The notes under the pieces were generated by a model, which did no database searches, was not told where the DNA came from, and worked only from the letters and a program-made list of their open reading frames with translations. From CAYSWK01 sp964434735 (lineage in GTDB: Archaea; Micrarchaeota; Micrarchaeia; Anstonellales; Bilamarchaeaceae): a DNA stretch of 51,677 nt. The stretch is taken from NCBI GenBank assembly GCA_964434735.1, contig CAYSWK010000006.1, forward strand, positions 1 through 51,677, read 5' to 3'. Below are positions 32,069-40,960 of the stretch, in pieces; positions within the stretch are counted from its first letter, which is position 1; each line of letters opens with the position of its first letter. The position numbers and the translations under genes were made by a program.

Positions 32069-33841
32069 ATGATAGTAGTAGAAGAACTTGGAATCACATT
32101 TCTTGCACTTGTCATAGGTTTTCTTCTGGCTATGAGGTTTGGTTTGCCGCCGGTTGTCGGTGCCATTCTCATGGGAGCCATCATCGGCCCCTTTGGCCTT
32201 GGTTTTATCAAACAAAGCGAGCTTATCACCAGTTTTTCAGACATTGGCGCTACGCTTTTGTTATTTGTTATCGGAATTGAATTCAGCCTTTCACGGCTTA
32301 TCCGTCATGGGGTACGGGCACTTATCCTTACTATTGTCAAGCTTTCATTTGTTTTCATTCTTTCGTATGAGGTAAGCCTTCTTTTTGGGCTCGAGGCGCT
32401 CGAGGCAATCATTGTAGGTTTTCTTTTTGCGATTACGAGTACGACTGTATTTTCAAAATTGGTAAAGGACGAACAACGTATTGGGTCCGATGAAGTGATG
32501 CTTCTTCTTGCAGTCCTTATCATTGAGGATATTATTGCCATTTTCATGCTTACGTTCGTTTCAGGTATTCCAAAACACGCAAACCCAAGCATGGTTTCTC
32601 TTGCGATTTCAATTACCCAGTCGCTTGTGGTTCTTATTATATCCTACGTTTTCATCAAAAGGTATGCAAATCAGTTATTTGGTTATCTTGAGAGCACAAA
32701 AAATGAGGAAACGCTTCTTTTTGCATCGTTTGCACTTGCTGCCCTCCTGTCATTGTTTGCACATGCAATCGGTCTTCAGGCATCAATTGGTGCGTTTCTT
32801 GCAGGAAGCATCATCAGTTCCCTTAAAAACTTCAAGAAGGTGCAGGAAAGCATTATTCCGTTTGGGTTATTTTTCTCTTCCTTCTTTTTCCTTTCAACAG
32901 GCATGTTTGTTGATGTGAATATGCTTTTGTCAAATTTGCTTTTAGTAGTAATACTTGTTGCAATCAGCATGTTTGCCAAGTTCTGGATTGTTGCAAACAG
33001 CGTTTCGATATTTGAAAAGACAAGCAAAGGCACCATGGCAGGCCTTACCATGCTGTCTGTCGGTGAGTTTTCCCTTTTGCTTGCAAAGGAGTCTGCCTCT
33101 TTTGTTAAGTTTGACATTATCGGTTTGACTGCTTCGGCAGTATTCATAACCTCAGTTCTTTCGGCCGTATTCATACGTAATTATTCTGTGATTGAAAAGA
33201 AGCTTACTGAACTTACGCTCGTGCCCGCAGCATACAAAAGCAGGAAAACGGCACAGTTTATTTCAGCAGTTGTAAAGCAGGTTGAACCTGGTGGCGGCCT
33301 CTTTCTTGTGTTTGAGTCAAATTTCAAACAGCTTATTATTTTTGGAAGCATATTAGTCGTGTGGAACATTGGAGTTGTCAGTTGGTTCCAGCATTTGTCC
33401 GAGCTTTCCGTTGTGCCTGACTGGTACATATCCGACGGATTAACGATACGAGTATTGCTCCATTCCCTTGTAACTGTTCCATGCATTCTTTTGTTGTACA
33501 AATCAATCGATGCGATCCTTTCAACTATTATGCTTGCAATAACTCAGAACCGTCCGCGTACGCTTTCTGAGGATAAACGCTTGGCGTTCAACGGTTCCTT
33601 ATTCATGTTCATGGTGTTCTTGTTTGTTGCATTGCCGTTGGTTGTTTCTTTGGTGCGGCTTCCTTCCATATTCACCCATCTTGGAATTCTCCCCGTAATT
33701 GTTGCGATTGCTGTTTTTTGGGATAGTGCAAAAATAATTCATATTATCTTAAGGGGAGGGAAACGGAATGAGGAAACGTTCAGCCTCAAGTATCATATTG
33801 GAAAGATAAAATCAATCCAAAGAATTCCGCCACGAAAATGA
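32069..33841 (+). CDS. CPA2-family cation/proton antiporter (KefB/NhaS3-like)
   Basis: A 590-residue membrane protein. The start ATG 32069 has GGTG at 32060-32063, better than the in-frame ATG at 32039. Twelve or so helices make the Na+/H+ exchanger domain (residues about 1-370). Features include FGLPPVVGAILMGAIIGPFGLG, the FVIGIEFSLSRL element and the ALLSLFAHAIGLQASIGAFLAGSII core in shortened form (GLQASIGAFLAG). The usual KTN/TrkA regulatory domain is missing. Instead an extra membrane part with about four helices fills 400-570. A basic tail follows. It likely exchanges Na+ or K+ for H+; the ion is not determinable. Confidence 0.85.
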   Translation: MIVVEELGITFLALVIGFLLAMRFGLPPVVGAILMGAIIGPFGLGFIKQSELITSFSDIGATLLLFVIGIEFSLSRLIRHGVRALILTIVKLSFVFILSYEVSLLFGLEALEAIIVGFLFAITSTTVFSKLVKDEQRIGSDEVMLLLAVLIIEDIIAIFMLTFVSGIPKHANPSMVSLAISITQSLVVLIISYVFIKRYANQLFGYLESTKNEETLLFASFALAALLSLFAHAIGLQASIGAFLAGSIISSLKNFKKVQESIIPFGLFFSSFFFLSTGMFVDVNMLLSNLLLVVILVAISMFAKFWIVANSVSIFEKTSKGTMAGLTMLSVGEFSLLLAKESASFVKFDIIGLTASAVFITSVLSAVFIRNYSVIEKKLTELTLVPAAYKSRKTAQFISAVVKQVEPGGGLFLVFESNFKQLIIFGSILVVWNIGVVSWFQHLSELSVVPDWYISDGLTIRVLLHSLVTVPCILLLYKSIDAILSTIMLAITQNRPRTLSEDKRLAFNGSLFMFMVFLFVALPLVVSLVRLPSIFTHLGILPVIVAIAVFWDSAKIIHIILRGGKRNEETFSLKYHIGKIKSIQRIPPRK

Positions 33842-33855
33842 GGTAAACAATTCTT

Positions 33856-33882
33856 TTATAAATTTAGGTTCACCTAAATTTA
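33856..33882 (+). promoter_or_regulatory. DtxR/MntR-box-like operator over a TATA box
   Basis: TAAATTTAGGT (33859-33869) and ACCTAAATTTA (33872-33882) form a perfect 11-bp inverted repeat separated by TC. The core reads TTAGGT-TC-ACCTAA, strongly reminiscent of boxes bound by DtxR-family metal-dependent repressors (TTAGGTnAnCCTAA type). It overlaps the TATA element TTTATAAAT (33855-33863), so binding would block initiation of the Cys-rich gene downstream. Confidence 0.6.
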
Positions 33883-33900
33883 GTACTAATGGTGATACCT

Positions 33901-34104
33901 ATGGGAAAAGATATGACTGTATTGGTTTGTAGCAAAGGCTGCAGCTCAAAAGTTGTCGCAAACAAGTGCTGCGGAAAATCGATGAGCCTTAAAGGCCAGA
34001 TGCTTCACTGCGAAAAATGCAAGAAGGAAGTCGAAGTAAACGAATGCTGCGGTTCGCACATGAAGGAAATGACAAAGGACTCATGCGGCTGTTCGCACTG
34101 TTAA
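33901..34104 (+). CDS. Small Cys-rich metal-binding protein
   Basis: A 67-residue protein with eleven cysteines and two histidines near the end. Pairs and clusters occur as CSKGC, NKCCGK, CEKC, NECCGSH and CGCSHC. The NKCCGKSM and NECCGSHM segments look like two copies of one motif flanking a CEKC ribbon. Start ATG 33901 is chosen over ATG 33889 because GGTGAT (33891-33896) is spaced correctly for it. The content suggests metal storage or a chaperone, similar in style to metallothionein, or a structural zinc protein. The overlapping metal-repressor-like operator upstream supports a metal-homeostasis role. No transporter is adjacent except the CPA2 antiporter. Confidence 0.7.
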   Translation: MGKDMTVLVCSKGCSSKVVANKCCGKSMSLKGQMLHCEKCKKEVEVNECCGSHMKEMTKDSCGCSHC

Positions 34105-34126
34105 ATTTTTTTATTTTTCTTCTTTC
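34105..34126. terminator. T-rich terminator region between convergent genes
   Basis: TTTTTTTATTTTTCTTCTTT follows the Cys-rich gene stop and overlaps the end of the convergent helicase gene. Oligo-T stretches are the normal archaeal termination signal. Confidence 0.4.
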
Positions 34127-35955
34127 CAAAATTCTTTTACGTATTCTTCAGGCGAATCGGTAACAATAAATCTTCGTCCGTCAAGTGCGCTTTGGTAATT
34201 TTTCCAGTTGAACCGTTCATCCATGAATACCAGTGCGCAACGGTCTGATTCTTTTCGGATTCCTCGGCCTGCGGCCTGGAGTGCCTTGATGACTGCAGGG
34301 TACGTATATCCGTATTCCCAGCCTTTTTGGTATTTTTCCTGGAAATAGCTTATCAATGCGTCAACTTCAAGCGACATTTCCTCAAGCGCAACTCCGATGA
34401 TGATTGCAGTCTGAATCTGGCCTTGCGAGTAGTCAAGCCCTTCGGAAAGTGATCCGCCCTGTACCGCGCAGAGTATTCCTTCTTTGTTGGTGAACCTTCG
34501 CACCAGCTCATGCGTATCCTTTGGGTTCATGCTTTCCTTTTGGATGATTAATGGAACTGATTTGAGAAACGGTAGTAAGTTATTCATGACGCCGTATGAG
34601 GGGAAAAAGAGTGCGGTTCCTCCGGGCGTGTGCTTGACGATTGCATCTATTTTTGCCGCCATTGATTTGTAGTTGTCTATGTTGCGCGAGGTATATTTCG
34701 TAGTTGTTCCTTTTGCGATGATGTTAATCGTTCGTGCAGAGTCAAAGGGCGAAAGGTATTTTTTAAGGATGGTCCGTGACTGGTCAAGGCCAAGAAGGTC
34801 GCGGTGCATGTCTAAAGGAAGCAATGTCCCGCTCATCGCAATGGTTGCGTAGGAATGGTTGAGGATATCCGTTGCCTCGGCAGGGTCCAAATACCTTTTT
34901 GAGAGTGAAAAATACGTTCCCTTATTTTGTAAAATGCGTACGCTTGTTTTTTCTTCCACTTGCCAGGCCTTGATGAATTTTGAAAGTTTTAATGCAGCAG
35001 ACTTCTTGTTTGTCTTTTCGATGAATTCCTCACCTACGCTTTCAAGGTAGTCTGCAAGATCCTCAATCGTATAGTTGAACGACTTGAGGAACTCATTGAA
35101 CTCGTGCTTGAATACGAGTTTTTCCTTTTCACCCTTAAGGAGTGCATGGGCCCATTTGTCAAAACCCATTTGTGCCCTGAACGGCTGGTCTTCAAATAAT
35201 TTTAATTCGCTTTCAGTACGTTTGAAGGTGAAGCTGTTTGCCGCACTTGATAATTGGTCTCTCACGCGTTTAGGGAGGTTGTGCGCCTCATCAATGATGA
35301 TGATTGAGTTTTCAAGCTTCTTTTTTATTTTCTGCAAGAAAACGTCACGGACCGAAGGGACAAGAAGTTGAAAATAGTCCGCAACAATCACGTTGCTTTG
35401 GCTTGCAAGTTTTATCATCCATTCATAGGGGCAGGCAAAATGTTTTTCACCCAGTGCGACAAGCTCGTTGTGGTCTTTTGCAACTCCGTATTCGTTGAGT
35501 GCTTTTGAGTACAGGTAATTTGCTTTTGATTCCTGTACCTTTGAGTATCCTTTTGCGTTGCCGTAATAATCGCATTGCTCCTTTTTGCGTTTTTTTGAGC
35601 AGCTTTGGTAAAATGCATCTTGGTCAAGATCCGCTAATGAACTGTCGATGCAGGCGTACCTTCGCCCGATCATGTCTACGGCGCGAAGGGGAAGTGAGTA
35701 TTTTTTTGCTATTCCCCGCACCACTTCAATAGCAATGCGGTGCTGGGAGATTTTTGGCGTAAGAAAGAAAATGGTAAGGTCGTTTTTGAGTGCGTAGGTA
35801 ATTGCTGGAGCCAACGCAGAGTCGGTTTTTCCAAGGCCTGTCGGCGCGTGAATAACGATATTCTTTTTTTCCTTGAGGGCAGTATGGATGTCACTAACCA
35901 GTTGCTCCTGCTGCGGGCGGATACGGTCGTGACGGAAATATATATCAGGATCCAT
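34111..35955 (-). CDS. XPD/Rad3-family Fe-S DNA helicase
   Basis: A 614-residue superfamily 2 helicase with 5'-3' polarity expected. Motif I is HAPTGLGKT near residue 36-44, motif II is DEAH near 222-225, and motif VI is AAGRGIRKESDR. Four cysteines of the 4Fe-4S domain lie between motifs I and II (RYACID, QSCSKK, EQCDYY, HFACPY). The Arch domain sits between motifs II and III. The group includes archaeal XPD and DinG. In archaea without other XP proteins it serves general repair or replication-linked unwinding. The start ATG 35955 is about 25 bases from a TATA element; ATG 35964 is an alternative. The divergent gene is an SbcD-like phosphoesterase. Confidence 0.92.
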   Translation of the reverse strand: MDPDIYFRHDRIRPQQEQLVSDIHTALKEKKNIVIHAPTGLGKTDSALAPAITYALKNDLTIFFLTPKISQHRIAIEVVRGIAKKYSLPLRAVDMIGRRYACIDSSLADLDQDAFYQSCSKKRKKEQCDYYGNAKGYSKVQESKANYLYSKALNEYGVAKDHNELVALGEKHFACPYEWMIKLASQSNVIVADYFQLLVPSVRDVFLQKIKKKLENSIIIIDEAHNLPKRVRDQLSSAANSFTFKRTESELKLFEDQPFRAQMGFDKWAHALLKGEKEKLVFKHEFNEFLKSFNYTIEDLADYLESVGEEFIEKTNKKSAALKLSKFIKAWQVEEKTSVRILQNKGTYFSLSKRYLDPAEATDILNHSYATIAMSGTLLPLDMHRDLLGLDQSRTILKKYLSPFDSARTINIIAKGTTTKYTSRNIDNYKSMAAKIDAIVKHTPGGTALFFPSYGVMNNLLPFLKSVPLIIQKESMNPKDTHELVRRFTNKEGILCAVQGGSLSEGLDYSQGQIQTAIIIGVALEEMSLEVDALISYFQEKYQKGWEYGYTYPAVIKALQAAGRGIRKESDRCALVFMDERFNWKNYQSALDGRRFIVTDSPEEYVKEFWKEEK

Positions 35956-36007
35956 TGGACACATACTTCTCGCAATGTATTTATTATCAAATCACCCAAA
36001 GAAAAGC

Positions 36008-36727
36008 ATGCGTTTTGTAGCTGGTTCTCCCGCAGTTATCCATCACGATGCGCTCATTGTCGGGGATTTGCATTTTGGAATGGAGCATTCCTTACACAAA
36101 AAAGGCATTTACACAAAAGACATTTCGCGGATCGTATGTGATGAGCTCATTTCTCTTTTAGAAAAAACAAAATCAAAAAAACTCATTCTTCTTGGAGATG
36201 TAAAGGAAAATATTCTTTCAGTTGATGCAATTACGCGCCAGATGGTTGCACGCTTAAGCGAATCCGCACAAGTAATTATCGTAAAGGGAAATCATGATGG
36301 CGCAATTGAAAAGCTTGGAGTTGAAACTCACCCTCCGGCAGGGTTTGTGTATAAGGGGCTTGGGTTGTGCCACGGCCATGCGCTTCCGGCGCCTGAACTT
36401 ATGGAACAGGCCCATATCATTTCCGCGCACCATCATCCTCAGCTTGAAATGGTTGATGCGTCAGGAACTGTTCATGCGGTGCCTTGCGTAGTTGTTGCGC
36501 CTGTTGATTTGGAATTTGCGCAAAAACAGTATCCAAACGTTGAAAAGAATCTTTCGCTTGTGCTTTTACCGGCGTTCAACCGCATGCTTGGTAATGCGAT
36601 AAACAACCCTAAACAGAGGCTTTTTGGCCCTCTTTTCAAGAATAATCTATTTAAATACGACGACGCATTATTATACAACTTGGAAGGCACCGTGATCGGT
36701 GCCGGTTCTATGCGTAAGCGCATATAG
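36008..36727 (+). CDS. SbcD-like archaeal metallophosphoesterase (MJ0037-type)
   Basis: A 239-residue calcineurin-like phosphoesterase. Metal motifs are VGDLHFGM (D-x-H present), LLGDVKEN, VKGNHDG, CHGHALP and SAHHHPQ. The last pieces match the archaeal SbcD-related family (TIGR00024), often encoded next to helicases such as Lhr or XPD, as here with the divergent Fe-S helicase. This suggests a DNA repair nuclease or phosphatase role, not shown experimentally to my knowledge. Start ATG 36008 is preferred for family fit and leaderless spacing from TATTTATT at 35977; ATG 35975 is an alternative. The eS26 gene follows directly. Confidence 0.85.
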   Translation: MRFVAGSPAVIHHDALIVGDLHFGMEHSLHKKGIYTKDISRIVCDELISLLEKTKSKKLILLGDVKENILSVDAITRQMVARLSESAQVIIVKGNHDGAIEKLGVETHPPAGFVYKGLGLCHGHALPAPELMEQAHIISAHHHPQLEMVDASGTVHAVPCVVVAPVDLEFAQKQYPNVEKNLSLVLLPAFNRMLGNAINNPKQRLFGPLFKNNLFKYDDALLYNLEGTVIGAGSMRKRI

Positions 36728-36736
36728 GTGAACGTA

Positions 36737-36988
36737 ATGGGAAATAAAAGACGTGGAAGAGAACGACTTGAAAGCTGCGTAGCATGCGGCAGGCTTGTGC
36801 CTCGCGATAAAGCGGTTGAATACACTAAAAAGAGCGTGTTCAGCACGGACTTGAGAGGAAGCGCCGATAATATTACAACGTTCACCGAAATGGACGTTTA
36901 TTATTGTATTAGCTGTGCAAAACACCGAAAGATATTCGAAAAACTGAAAGAGCAAAACCAGCGCAGACGAGAACGGGGTGCGTACTGA
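36737..36988 (+). CDS. rps26e: Ribosomal protein eS26
   Basis: An 83-residue small-subunit protein. The opening GNKRRGRERL is followed by the zinc ribbon ligands in ESCVACGRLVPRDKAVEY and YYCISCAKHRKIF; C-x2-C twice, plus the conserved PRDKA. These match eS26 of eukaryotes and some archaea. It binds near the mRNA exit channel of the small subunit. The start ATG 36737 follows GGTG at 36727-36730. eS26 is absent from most Euryarchaeota in early surveys, so its presence has taxonomic value. It lies between the phosphoesterase gene and DUF1805, all on the plus strand. Confidence 0.87.
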   Translation: MGNKRRGRERLESCVACGRLVPRDKAVEYTKKSVFSTDLRGSADNITTFTEMDVYYCISCAKHRKIFEKLKEQNQRRRERGAY

Positions 36989-37285
36989 ATGGATAAAATC
37001 CAGTGTGAAGGAAAAAATTATGTTGCCGTGCGAGAAATACTGGGAAATTTACCGTTTATTGTTGTGAAGGCCAAGAAAGGCTACATTGCGTGCAGTTATG
37101 TGGATAAGGAAACCGCAGAACGTGTGGGCGATGTTGCCGCTTTTGTTGCCAATGTGAAAACAGTCGACGATCTTTTGAAAGCAAAGATCCGTGATACTAC
37201 GACTTGGGCTGAGGATTTGGGCATCCGTGAGGGAATGAGCGTGAAGAAAGCGCTTGAAATCATGGATACTGAGGAAGTCAAGTAG
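36989..37285 (+). CDS. DUF1805 protein
   Basis: A 98-residue protein matching DUF1805 (YunC-like). The recognisable core is PFIVVKAKKGYIACSYVDKETAERVGDVAAFV, quoted by its key positions KGYIAC, ETAERVGD and the VKTVDDLL stretch. It ends with the GIREGMSVKKALE motif. The ATG overlaps nothing but directly follows the eS26 stop as TGAATG, so the two are cotranslated. The family is widespread and has no assigned function. Its pairing with eS26 may be simply an operon of convenience. Confidence 0.82.
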   Translation: MDKIQCEGKNYVAVREILGNLPFIVVKAKKGYIACSYVDKETAERVGDVAAFVANVKTVDDLLKAKIRDTTTWAEDLGIREGMSVKKALEIMDTEEVK

Positions 37286-37345
37286 TTTCTTTTTTTAATT
37301 TTTTAACTCTTTTTGGTTTTGTTTGACTTTTTTTAAATTGAAAAC
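37286..37345 (+). terminator. T-rich termination region after DUF1805
   Basis: Four oligo-T tracts (for example TTTCTTTTTTTAATTTTTT) occur just after the DUF1805 stop at 37283-37285, as expected for the archaeal polymerase stopping on T runs. The convergent hydrolase ends inside this region. Confidence 0.45.
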
Positions 37346-38190
37346 GCGTCTTGAGGCGTATTTACTTTTCGCGCAAACTCAACTATCATTTCTGCAACCC
37401 GTTGCGGTTGTACAATAATTGTCATGTGCCCTGAATCTTCAACCACATCAACGGTTACATTTGTCATCCTTTTTGCAACTTCTTCAAGACCTTCTTTTGT
37501 TGATTGAATATCATACTGTCCGGCAACAAGTAATGTTGGCGAATTATTCTTTGTTGGCTCATACTTTTTTGTTGTCCACACCCGTACGAGGTCAACAAGG
37601 CTTTTGAGGGTTTTCAAAAGGGGACTATTATACTTGGTCGGTTCAATTACATCTGCCATATGGAGCTTGTGCTTAAGGGCTTGGGTTTTTCGAAGGGGTA
37701 TCTTGACAAATACGTTCCATAATGTTCGTAAGTTGAATCTAAGGACAGGGTTTGAAAGTCCAAAGAGCGTTTCGGTGGGGATCGAGTTAAGCATGACTGT
37801 TCCTTTTACTTCCATTTCTTTTGAAAGCGCATGCATGACGTCAGCACCAAAACAATGGCCTACGAGAATTGGTGTTACGGTTTGTCCAAGTGCGACCCTT
37901 ATTGCATCGCGCATTTCGTGAGCATAGTCTTTGACGTGCCTTCTTTTTCTTACTTGTTGTGATTTTCCTTGACCTGGTACTTCAATAGCAAGAATGGGCC
38001 CTGAATATTGCCTCATAAGCTCATGCATAAGAGGATCAAGTTGCGGTCCGCTTGCAACGGGGCCTGTTGTAATTACGATTGGGGCAAGGTTCGTTCCTTC
38101 AACGGCATGGTGGCGCATCCAAACTTGTTTACCTTGAACCGTATGCGCTTGCCATTTTTCATGCATGTCCGGTTTAACCTGTTTTTTCAT
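37333..38190 (-). CDS. Alpha/beta hydrolase with Cys nucleophile
   Basis: A 285-residue alpha/beta-hydrolase-fold protein. The nucleophile elbow is LVGHCFGAD, placing Cys113 where esterases carry Ser. The acid is Asp227 in LLVAGQYDIQ and the base is His255 in EDSGHMTI, so the triad is Cys-Asp-His. This variant is known in dienelactone hydrolase and some acyltransferases. A substrate is not predictable. It is preceded by leuS on the same strand with a 16-base gap and may be cotranscribed. No signal peptide is seen. Confidence 0.82.
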   Translation of the reverse strand: MKKQVKPDMHEKWQAHTVQGKQVWMRHHAVEGTNLAPIVITTGPVASGPQLDPLMHELMRQYSGPILAIEVPGQGKSQQVRKRRHVKDYAHEMRDAIRVALGQTVTPILVGHCFGADVMHALSKEMEVKGTVMLNSIPTETLFGLSNPVLRFNLRTLWNVFVKIPLRKTQALKHKLHMADVIEPTKYNSPLLKTLKSLVDLVRVWTTKKYEPTKNNSPTLLVAGQYDIQSTKEGLEEVAKRMTNVTVDVVEDSGHMTIIVQPQRVAEMIVEFARKVNTPQDAFSI

Positions 38191-38206
38191 GAGTCACCTT
38201 GGTTTT

Positions 38207-40960
38207 TCATTCTATCTTTATCGCAGGTTTACCTGGCCCAGCATTCTGTGCTTTTGGATCCGCGCTTTCATGTTCATGTTGAATAATAACCGGGCATCCG
38301 AACTCCTGCGAGAAATATTCTTGCGCTTGCGAAAGCCCTTCGAATTCTTTTTTCGCATCTAAGCTTTCAGGCAATGCATATGCCCGTTTGCACCACTGCA
38401 CGATGAGTTTTGGCGCCAGATCCATGTGCTGTTTGATTGTTGCATCGCTTTTTGCAAATGCCATCACTGCGTCAAATGATTTCACTTCTCGTACTTTATC
38501 ATAAAGATGTTTTTTCCATGCGTTTGCGACAAATACGATGATTTTTGCAGGTGTAGAACCGTCTTTCTTTACGATCCCCTTTATTTTTTCGATGTCTGCA
38601 CGGCAGGATTTTACTAACTCTTCTTGTGCTTCGGCAACCGGGTTCACAAGCGTTTCATTTACGGTTGGGAATGCGGCTTGTGATATAAATCCTTGCCCGC
38701 CAAGCATTGAATAAAATTCCTCAGCATGATAGGGCATCCAGGGTGAAATGAGGAGTACCCAGGATTTGAGGAATTCCTTGAGCTTTGGATTCTTTTCCCG
38801 AGATAAATACCATTGAACGTCATTGTACGTTTCATAGAATACTTCAAGTGAAAGTTCCCGCATCTTGAACGATTCGTACAATTCCTGTGTGCGTACAATC
38901 CGTTTTTGCATGCGTGAATATAACCAGTGGTCTGCAACGCTTGATGGTTTTTTTGATTGTGAGGGGTCATGCGAGGCCTCGCGCACTAGGTCGTAAAAGA
39001 ACTCAAGTCGTGCGCGGGTGCTTTCGGCAATTTCACGCGAGAAGTTGGTGTCGCTTGAAAGTTCACCGCCGCAAACAGTTGCAAAACGGATAACATCCGC
39101 ACCGAATTCCTTGATTGCTTTTCTGATGGGGAGGATGTTTCCAAATGATTTGCTCATTTTCTTTCCGTCCATGAGCACGAATCCGTTGGTGACGAATTGT
39201 TTTGGCCAGTATTTTTCCGGGAAAATGCCTGCATGGTTGAATATGTGGAAGGGCAAATGATTGCGAAGCAGATCGGCACCGGTGTGATAAGAGTCTTCAC
39301 CGTACCAGTACTCAAGCAGTTCCCTGCACGTTTTCCAATAGGGTTTTTTTGCTTCGCCTTTTCCAAGCATCACGTAATCAAAAAACTCCTCGTTGAGTTC
39401 AGAAACCGGGTGTTTGACCATTTCATGGTAGAAAGTGTAGAGTGCAATGTAAATGGTTGAATCGGAAAGTGCTTCAATTACTTTTGTTTTGTCAAACGGC
39501 AGTGGAGTTCCAAGCCCTTTGCTTCGTGCGCATGGTTTTTTATCCAGCCATTCGATCATGCGTGCAAGCTCTGCACGCGAATCTTCAGGGATTGTTTTCA
39601 TTTTTGCAAGGCATTCGGATGCCTTTGCCTTCCATTCACGGTTGCCGTAGTCTATGAACCACTGGTCGTTGAGCATATTTACTACGACTCCCGTTTTGCA
39701 CCTGCATTTTACCGGCGCATTGGTAAGCACGAAAAGCGGGATTGCCATGTTGCTTGAAAGAAGGTCAGTCTTGATTTTTTCCTTTGCCTTGTTTGAGGAC
39801 ATTCCCTTATAGGCGCCAGTAACCATTATTCCTTGGTGAGCCTCTTTCTTGTAAAGCTCATCATTTGCCTCGGTAAGTTTTGCATCATGTTGGCTCTTGA
39901 TTGCGTATTTTTTTGCGTATTGGTGCGTAGGCACTGCATCAAGCCCTTCGGTTGCAAGCACCTGCGGCGGAGCAGACGGCTCCTTTCCAATATCGCAAAG
40001 TGCAACATAATCAAAGAGCGAGTGGCACGGAACGCTCATCACGATTCCTGTCCCGACGTTTGGGTCAACGTACGCTGCCTCATAAATAGGAACATCAACG
40101 TTTGCAAACAGGTTTTTTGCCTTTTTGCCGATGAAGTGTGTGCCAGGGTATTCTTTTTCAACAGAAACGCCAAGCTGAAGCCGAAGCTGTTCTGCCGATT
40201 CTTTTGAAAGGTAAAGATATTCGTTTTTGTATTTTACTTTTACGTACGTTGCCTTGGAGTTTACCCAGATGTTGGTTACGCCGTAAATCGTTTCATGGCG
40301 GTACGTCATTGTTGCAAGAAAACCGTCTTCAAACGCAAATTTGACTGCGACTACTTCCTCGATTTCAGGGTCAACATCGCCGTGCGTGTCGTGCGCCGAA
40401 ACCGCCTGGTTGTCCTTGGGGCACCATGCTATTGGGTAGGTGCCTTGTACGAGATACCCCTTTTCCTTGAGTTTCCTGAATTGCCAGTCTATGTACGCAT
40501 TGTAATGTTTGTCAAACGTGAAATACTTTCTTCTCCAGTCAACCGAATAGCCCATTTCCTTCATTCCTGCCTCTATTTCTTTTGAAAAATGGGTGACAAG
40601 CGCAACCGGCTCGGTAAGCGTTGCGGATACTGCGCGGGGAATCTCATAAATGTCTTCAAACACAGACAGGAGTTCCTCATCCTGTTCTTCAAGGCGCTTT
40701 GCCATTGCGAGGATGGGCGTTCCCGTTACGTGAAACCCAAGCGGGAAAAGTACGTTGTATCCTTTAAGCCGTAGATACCTTGCATAAATATCGGTAGTTG
40801 TGTACGTTCGTCCGTGGCCTATATGCTGCGGTGAATTGGGGTAGGGGTAGGCGGCAGTCAGCATTTTTTTCTTTTTATGATGATCTATCGTCGGTTCAAA
40901 TGTCTTTTGCGTTTCCCAAGCCTTGTTCCATTTACTCTCAATTTCGCTGTGATTATACAT
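38207..40960 (-). CDS. leuS: Leucyl-tRNA synthetase (archaeal/eukaryotic type)
   Basis: A 917-residue class Ia synthetase charging tRNA-Leu. HIGH is His46-His49 in NSPQHIGHGRTYTTTD, and KMSKS occurs near residue 600 in MDGKKMSKSFGNILP. The CP1 editing domain lies between them, inserted after the HIGH half in the archaeal arrangement. The WCPKDNQAVSAHD element is typical. The C-terminal anticodon-binding helices and tail follow. Start ATG 40960 is preceded by GGGATACCT, while the open frame runs further upstream to 41026. It is divergent from the membrane-paralogue operon. Confidence 0.95.
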   Translation of the reverse strand: MYNHSEIESKWNKAWETQKTFEPTIDHHKKKKMLTAAYPYPNSPQHIGHGRTYTTTDIYARYLRLKGYNVLFPLGFHVTGTPILAMAKRLEEQDEELLSVFEDIYEIPRAVSATLTEPVALVTHFSKEIEAGMKEMGYSVDWRRKYFTFDKHYNAYIDWQFRKLKEKGYLVQGTYPIAWCPKDNQAVSAHDTHGDVDPEIEEVVAVKFAFEDGFLATMTYRHETIYGVTNIWVNSKATYVKVKYKNEYLYLSKESAEQLRLQLGVSVEKEYPGTHFIGKKAKNLFANVDVPIYEAAYVDPNVGTGIVMSVPCHSLFDYVALCDIGKEPSAPPQVLATEGLDAVPTHQYAKKYAIKSQHDAKLTEANDELYKKEAHQGIMVTGAYKGMSSNKAKEKIKTDLLSSNMAIPLFVLTNAPVKCRCKTGVVVNMLNDQWFIDYGNREWKAKASECLAKMKTIPEDSRAELARMIEWLDKKPCARSKGLGTPLPFDKTKVIEALSDSTIYIALYTFYHEMVKHPVSELNEEFFDYVMLGKGEAKKPYWKTCRELLEYWYGEDSYHTGADLLRNHLPFHIFNHAGIFPEKYWPKQFVTNGFVLMDGKKMSKSFGNILPIRKAIKEFGADVIRFATVCGGELSSDTNFSREIAESTRARLEFFYDLVREASHDPSQSKKPSSVADHWLYSRMQKRIVRTQELYESFKMRELSLEVFYETYNDVQWYLSREKNPKLKEFLKSWVLLISPWMPYHAEEFYSMLGGQGFISQAAFPTVNETLVNPVAEAQEELVKSCRADIEKIKGIVKKDGSTPAKIIVFVANAWKKHLYDKVREVKSFDAVMAFAKSDATIKQHMDLAPKLIVQWCKRAYALPESLDAKKEFEGLSQAQEYFSQEFGCPVIIQHEHESADPKAQNAGPGKPAIKIE

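Noticed and set aside
33841..33900. Rho-independent terminator of the antiporter gene
   Set aside because: The inverted repeat at 33859-33882 has no T run after it, overlaps a TATA box and precedes a start codon by under 20 bases, so an operator is the better reading.
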